This document shows positions 60,207-64,000 of a stretch of 64,000 nt of DNA, in pieces. The DNA comes from Gammaproteobacteria bacterium. GTDB taxonomy: Bacteria > Pseudomonadota > Gammaproteobacteria > Natronospirales > REEB76. The notes below the pieces were generated by a model. The model was not told the DNA's origin, searched no databases, and saw only the letters and a list, made by a program, of their open reading frames with translations. The number at the start of each line of letters is the position of its first letter. Position 1 is the first letter of the stretch. A program made the translations under genes and the position numbers. The stretch is from positions 62,001 to 126,000 of the forward strand of contig DATEHU010000034.1 of the NCBI GenBank assembly GCA_035279405.1. Reading direction: 5' to 3'.

Positions 60207-60818
60207 ATGAACCGCAAGCTGCATTGGGAAGACGTGTACCGGCAGAAGCCGGAGAATACCGTGAGCTGGTTTCAGCTGCGGCCGGAAATTTCCCTGGGAT
60301 TGATGCGCGCGGCCGGATTGCAGAAAACCGACGCGCTGATCGACGTGGGTGGCGGCAGCTCTCATTTGGCGGATCATCTGCTGGCGGAAGGTTTTACGGA
60401 CGTGAGCGTGCTGGATATTGCGGAGCCGGCGCTCGAAAATGCCAAAACGCGGCTCGGCGCATCCGCCTTGCGGGTGCACTGGATCGCGGCGGATATCACC
60501 GAGTGGCAGCCAAAGCGCAAGTATCGTTTATGGCACGACCGCGCGATGTTTCATTTTCTGACCGATCCCGCCGAGCGCGCCGCGTACCGCCACACGCTCG
60601 AAGCCGCGCTCGTCCCCGGTGGCACCGCGATCATTGCAAGCTTCTCGCTGGCAGGTCCGGAGCGCTGCAGCGGGTTGCCGGTACAGCGTTACTCACCGGA
60701 AACTCTGGCGGCCGAACTCGGTAGTCAGTTCGAACTCAGGGAGTGGCGCGAAGACGCGCACACAACACCCGCTGGCAAAACCCAGCATTTTCAGTATTCG
60801 ATGTTCGTGCGGGTATAA
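60207..60818 (+). CDS. Class I SAM-dependent methyltransferase
   Basis: The 203-residue product has the Rossmann SAM loop LIDVGGGSSHLADHLL, acidic motif II (VSVLDIAEPALENAK), and HDRAMFHFLTDPAERAAY, common in small-molecule methyltransferases. The start MNRKLHWEDVYRQKPENTVSWFQ suggests the thiopurine/tellurite-like group. The ATG at 60207 is preferred to 60165. The substrate is unknown. Confidence 0.85.
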   Translation: MNRKLHWEDVYRQKPENTVSWFQLRPEISLGLMRAAGLQKTDALIDVGGGSSHLADHLLAEGFTDVSVLDIAEPALENAKTRLGASALRVHWIAADITEWQPKRKYRLWHDRAMFHFLTDPAERAAYRHTLEAALVPGGTAIIASFSLAGPERCSGLPVQRYSPETLAAELGSQFELREWREDAHTTPAGKTQHFQYSMFVRV

Positions 60819-60941
60819 ACTGTGATTCCATCCGCCATGAATCGAACCCACGAACGGCGGGCCATGGTGATTCAGGTTTCATTTCACCGCCGCGATGCGG
60901 ACTGAATTCCAAGCTGACCGGATTGGCGACAGGAGCACTGC

Positions 60942-61349
60942 ATGAACTGGAAAACCGATGATCTGGGCAAGTTGTTGCTGCGCCTCACAGTCGGGGTACT
61001 GCTGATCCTGCATGGAGTGCATAAAATCTACGCGGGTCCGAATGAGATTATTGAAATCGTCACCGCCAATCACTGGCCGGCCTTTACTGCTTACGGCGTA
61101 TATCTGGGCGAAGTGCTGGGGCCGCTGCTGGTGATTTTCGGATTCTTCACACGCATCGGCGGTGTGCTGATTTTCATTGATCTCATCATCGCGGTGATCC
61201 TGACGCGCGGCGGGAACGTCTGGCATTTGGGCGGCAGCGGCAACTGGGTCATCGAGTTGGAAGCACTCTTTGGCCTGGGTGGCTTGGCGATTGCGTTGCT
61301 CGGCGCCGGCAAGTACAGCGTGACGGGAGCGACCGGCAAATTCAATTGA
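60942..61349 (+). CDS. DoxX family membrane protein
   Basis: The 135-residue protein has four helices with LLLRLTVGVLLILHGVHKIYAG at the start and GVYLGEVLGPLLVIFGFFTRIG in the middle, a clear DoxX pattern. It is a paralogue of the gene at 58104 but not its neighbour. A palindromic repeat follows its stop by 1 base. Confidence 0.88.
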   Translation: MNWKTDDLGKLLLRLTVGVLLILHGVHKIYAGPNEIIEIVTANHWPAFTAYGVYLGEVLGPLLVIFGFFTRIGGVLIFIDLIIAVILTRGGNVWHLGGSGNWVIELEALFGLGGLAIALLGAGKYSVTGATGKFN

Positions 61350-61350
61350 G

Positions 61351-61411
61351 AAAATCCCCCCTTACCCCCCTTTGCAAAGGGGGGAGCACGCTTTGCGTGC
61401 TGGGGGATTTT
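61351..61411. repeat. Nested palindromic element (61 bp)
   Basis: The outer arms AAAATCCCCC (61351-61360) and GGGGGATTTT (61402-61411) enclose two further hairpins: CCCCCCTTT/AAAGGGGGG (61365-61384) and AGCACGC/GCGTGCT (61385-61401). The whole unit is a symmetrical, REP- or MITE-like insertion between two convergent genes. Confidence 0.8.
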
Positions 61412-61435
61412 CGAGGGAGGGGGCTTTCAACGTAC

Positions 61436-62134
61436 CTATATCGCGCGACCTTCGAAGGTTTCCTGTTGCAGGTTGTCGAGAAAGGCCTTGAGTTGCGCTA
61501 CGCGGTTGGCGCCGATGCGCTTGGCGGTGTTGGTGATGAGGCTGGGCGGGATTTCCTTGAGGAATCCGTTCAACGTCTTGATTGCCGGCGCGAAGCTCGG
61601 TGCCTGGGCGCCGGTGAGTGCAATGATACGCGCCGCGCCGATGGCGCCGAGGAAATCCAGGGAATCGGCGTCGTGCAGCACGATGGCCGTGGGATCGCTG
61701 CCGGGCTTGCTGTAGAACATGTGCCCGCGTTCGGCCTGCTGCACGGCCGCGAGTTTCTGCATGGGAAAGCCGGTGCCCTCCAGCATTTTTTGCGCCTGGG
61801 TGGCCGCGCACTCGCCGTGCTCCATCTTCTTGTCCGCGCAGGGCATGAAGGCCGACATGTCGTGCAGGAACGCGGCGGCAAACAGCACGTCGGTGTCGAT
61901 CTTTAGGTGGTCGCCTTTGGCGAGCCGCACGGCCAGCAGGTAATCGCGTTCCGAGTGCTGCCAGCCCCAGGCCGGATGCAGGAATTTCGTGTGTGCCAGC
62001 TCGTAGATTTTGACTTTCCAGGGAGCATTCAGCGGAATGCCGGCCGCGGTGATTGCAGGTGCGGATGCGAATGCCGGCGCGGCGCAAACCATAATCAGGA
62101 ACACACTCAGCAACACGGCAGTGGTAGTTCTCAT
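61436..62134 (-). CDS. Exported HD-domain phosphohydrolase
   Basis: The 232-residue protein has a signal peptide (cleavage near AFA) and an HD domain: FLHPAWGWQHSERDYLLAVRLA (first His), AAAFLHDMSAF (His-Asp) and LHDADSLDFLGAIGAAR (last Asp). HD proteins hydrolyse phosphate esters with metals. An exported HD protein is less common; the substrate is unknown. The C-terminal part resembles metal-dependent HD proteins of the YedJ type. Confidence 0.82.
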   Translation of the reverse strand: MRTTTAVLLSVFLIMVCAAPAFASAPAITAAGIPLNAPWKVKIYELAHTKFLHPAWGWQHSERDYLLAVRLAKGDHLKIDTDVLFAAAFLHDMSAFMPCADKKMEHGECAATQAQKMLEGTGFPMQKLAAVQQAERGHMFYSKPGSDPTAIVLHDADSLDFLGAIGAARIIALTGAQAPSFAPAIKTLNGFLKEIPPSLITNTAKRIGANRVAQLKAFLDNLQQETFEGRAI

Positions 62135-62176
62135 GGCAATCTCCAGTGGGGCGGTCGGACAAAAACAGCAGCATTT

Positions 62177-64000
62177 TCACCCAGACTCGGCCTGATTTTT
62201 CACGCCGTGCGCCAGAGCGGCGGCCAGCAATTTGGCCGCAAACCACTGGCGCAGGCCGGCGGGCCGGTCGAGGCCCATGCGTTGCAGGTAGGGCCGGCAG
62301 GCGGCTTTGCCGGTTGACGCGACCAGCGCCGCCGCCATTGCAGCCAGGCGCCCCGGCCAGGTCCCGGTGCGGCGCTTGAGATTGAGCAGCGCCTTGCCGA
62401 GTACCAATTCCTCCGCGGTGAAATCGCAACCGAAGGGGAATTCCGGGAACAAGCCGGCTTTGCGGAAAGGTTCGAGCCCGGCGTGAAGTTCTTGCGGCGT
62501 GTTGTGCCGGAAGATTTCCGGAATTTGATAATCCGCCATGATCTTGCCGGCACGCTTGGCCTGCACCAGCAGTTCATCCTGGAAGCGCGAGTCACAGATG
62601 TTGAGCAGCGCGGCGATCACTTCCCAGTCCTGTCTGCCGCGTAGGTCGGCGATGCCGTACTCGGTAATCACGAGGTCGCGCAGGTGGCGCGGAATGGTGC
62701 ACTGGGCGTAGTCCCATACCAGGTTGGAAACCGTGCGGCCGCGTTCTTCGCGGGTGCTTTTCAGCATCAGTACCGAGCGGGCTTCCCTGAGTGCGTGCGC
62801 CATGGCCACGAAGTTGTACTGGCCGCCGACGCCCGACACCACCTGGCCGCCCGCGAGCGTATCGGAAGCCGCGGCGCCGAGCAGCGTCATCTTCATGCAG
62901 GTGTTGAGGAAGCGCGAGTGGCGGTGCTGGCTTTGCTCGAGGGCCACGTCGCTGAAGATTTCGTTGACCTTGGACACCGCGGTCATGCTGAACAGCCGGC
63001 GCTCCGGTTCCGGCATCCGACGCAGCTCGTCGTAGAACCAGTTGGAGCCGAGGAAGAACGCGCCGTGCAGCAGCACGCCGCCGGTCAGCCGCGTGCCGAG
63101 GGCCTGCGTGACGATGCGGGCGAAGTTTTCACGATCTGTCAGGTCCGGTTTGAGGCGGGTGCCGTCCGCCAGAATCAGCACGTCCCCGTCGCAGCGCACC
63201 TCCGCGCGCAGGATGCCGTAGCGTTTGAGGAAAATCACATCTTCGGCGGTTAGCGTTGCGTGAATTGCGCCGGCCTTGAGCAGCACGCTGAGCGTGTCCG
63301 GCCCGATGCTTTCGGAAAGTTTGCCCGCATTCAGCAGTTTCTGGATGGCGTCGTGATCGTACACGCGGCGCTTGAGAATGCCGGCGCGGTAAAGATGCAG
63401 CAGGCTGTCGCTGAACATTTCGCTGCCGGCATACAGGCCGGTCCCAAACGGTGCCGTTTCACCGAGTGCCGCGATCACGCGCTCGAACTTTGCCCGCACG
63501 CCCAGCGTTTGCAGCAGTTCCAGATAGCGCGGATTGTCGGCATGCCGCAGCCGCGTCGAGTACACGAAGGCATCGCCCAGCGAACCGATGCCCACCTGCA
63601 GGGTGCCGCCGTCCCGGACAAGCGTGCTGGCGTACAGGCCGATCATGTGTTCGGCGGGATCAATCGCGAGGTTGGGCACGGCAAACAGCTGGTGCGCATA
63701 CCGCGGGTTGTCCACCAGCATGTCGAAGAACTCCGCGCCGACCTCGGCATCGCCGTGCATGTAGGGCAGATGGTTGTTGACCAGTCCCACGACCGCGACT
63801 TTGCGGCCGGCTTTTTCGGCGGCGCGCAGCGGCGGCAGGATGTCGAGCGTGAGATCCGGGTTGCCGGAGAGGCTGTAGAACCTGCGGCCGTCGCGTTCCT
63901 GTTTGGCGACCATCTGCAGGATTACATTCACGCCCGCGGCCAGCATGTCGCGTACCACGTGCGTGTAATTGCTGCTGACGTAGTGCTGCTGCGCATGCGC
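62177..64000 (-). CDS. Acetyl-CoA hydrolase/transferase family protein, 5' end cut by window
   Basis: The frame is open from base 64000 to its stop at 62177, giving at least 607 residues without the N-terminus. It matches the acetyl-CoA hydrolase/CoA-transferase C-terminal domain: VVSGVGGQYNFVAMAHALRE, LVITEYGIADLRGRQDWE, and DLTDRENFARIV. Family members move CoA between short acids (acetate, succinate, 4-hydroxybutyrate). The final 60 residues are an extra basic tail. Confidence 0.9.
   Translation of the reverse strand, partial: AHAQQHYVSSNYTHVVRDMLAAGVNVILQMVAKQERDGRRFYSLSGNPDLTLDILPPLRAAEKAGRKVAVVGLVNNHLPYMHGDAEVGAEFFDMLVDNPRYAHQLFAVPNLAIDPAEHMIGLYASTLVRDGGTLQVGIGSLGDAFVYSTRLRHADNPRYLELLQTLGVRAKFERVIAALGETAPFGTGLYAGSEMFSDSLLHLYRAGILKRRVYDHDAIQKLLNAGKLSESIGPDTLSVLLKAGAIHATLTAEDVIFLKRYGILRAEVRCDGDVLILADGTRLKPDLTDRENFARIVTQALGTRLTGGVLLHGAFFLGSNWFYDELRRMPEPERRLFSMTAVSKVNEIFSDVALEQSQHRHSRFLNTCMKMTLLGAAASDTLAGGQVVSGVGGQYNFVAMAHALREARSVLMLKSTREERGRTVSNLVWDYAQCTIPRHLRDLVITEYGIADLRGRQDWEVIAALLNICDSRFQDELLVQAKRAGKIMADYQIPEIFRHNTPQELHAGLEPFRKAGLFPEFPFGCDFTAEELVLGKALLNLKRRTGTWPGRLAAMAAALVASTGKAACRPYLQRMGLDRPAGLRQWFAAKLLAAALAHGVKNQAESG

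Overview
The window is a GC-rich chromosomal segment of a gammaproteobacterium, most likely Xanthomonadales or a neighbouring deep branch. The evidence is gene order: gpsA-secB-grxC-rhodanese facing envC-ctpA-yibQ; rpsU-yqeY-dnaG-rpoD beside a tRNA-Ile(CAU) and divergent from tsaD; pip-dtd; a his-type gene followed by tatABC; and a split B12-dependent ribonucleotide reductase (nrdJa/nrdJb). Both edges cut genes: gpsA on the left and an acetyl-CoA hydrolase/transferase on the right.

Layout. 1-9.5 kb: lipid precursor synthesis, protein export, redox and peptidoglycan genes, a diiron protein and uvrD. 9.6-16 kb: a LOG protein, a likely Csr/Rsm-type regulatory RNA with a GacA-like box, pip-dtd, a HisA-like pseudoenzyme and tatABC. 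16-23 kb: a GT39 membrane glycosyltransferase, rlmJ, a TetR gene with a double operator, a HutD/Ves protein, and a GGDEF/EAL protein paired with a cupredoxin-like lipoprotein. 22.9-24 kb: tRNA-Ile(CAU) interrupted by a group I intron, a broken tRNA half and an AT-rich HNH endonuclease gene. 24-36 kb: the macromolecular synthesis genes, folate genes, a periplasmic S41 protease, midA, cca and a frameshifted aminopeptidase. 35.6-47.7 kb: a four-gene minus-strand chain (NDUFA9-like, tpm, bipartite lipoate ligase), slt, an aldehyde dehydrogenase, a Nat-type ABC exporter, two small secreted proteins, a DegP/Q protease and Hsp20. 48-52.3 kb: intein-bearing nrdJa and nrdJb. 52.5-56 kb: a lower-GC accessory island with a Doc/Fic protein, a DpnI-family methyl-directed nuclease, small unknowns, a thioredoxin and a PD-(D/E)XK-like protein. 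56-64 kb: small stress and membrane genes, a Phd-zeta toxin-antitoxin pair with its own operator, and an HD-domain protein.

Three kinds of self-splicing or homing element sit in essential genes or next to them: a group I ribozyme in the only tRNA seen here, a LAGLIDADG intein placed immediately before what should be the radical cysteine of NrdJa, and a free-standing HNH gene beside the intron-bearing tRNA. The tRNA gene encodes no CCA end, so its maturation should need the cca gene about 10 kb away. The least expected signals are the GGA-rich RNA candidate at about 10.8-11.0 kb, the DpnI-type island at 52.5-56 kb, and the exact 7-bp duplication that breaks the aminopeptidase.
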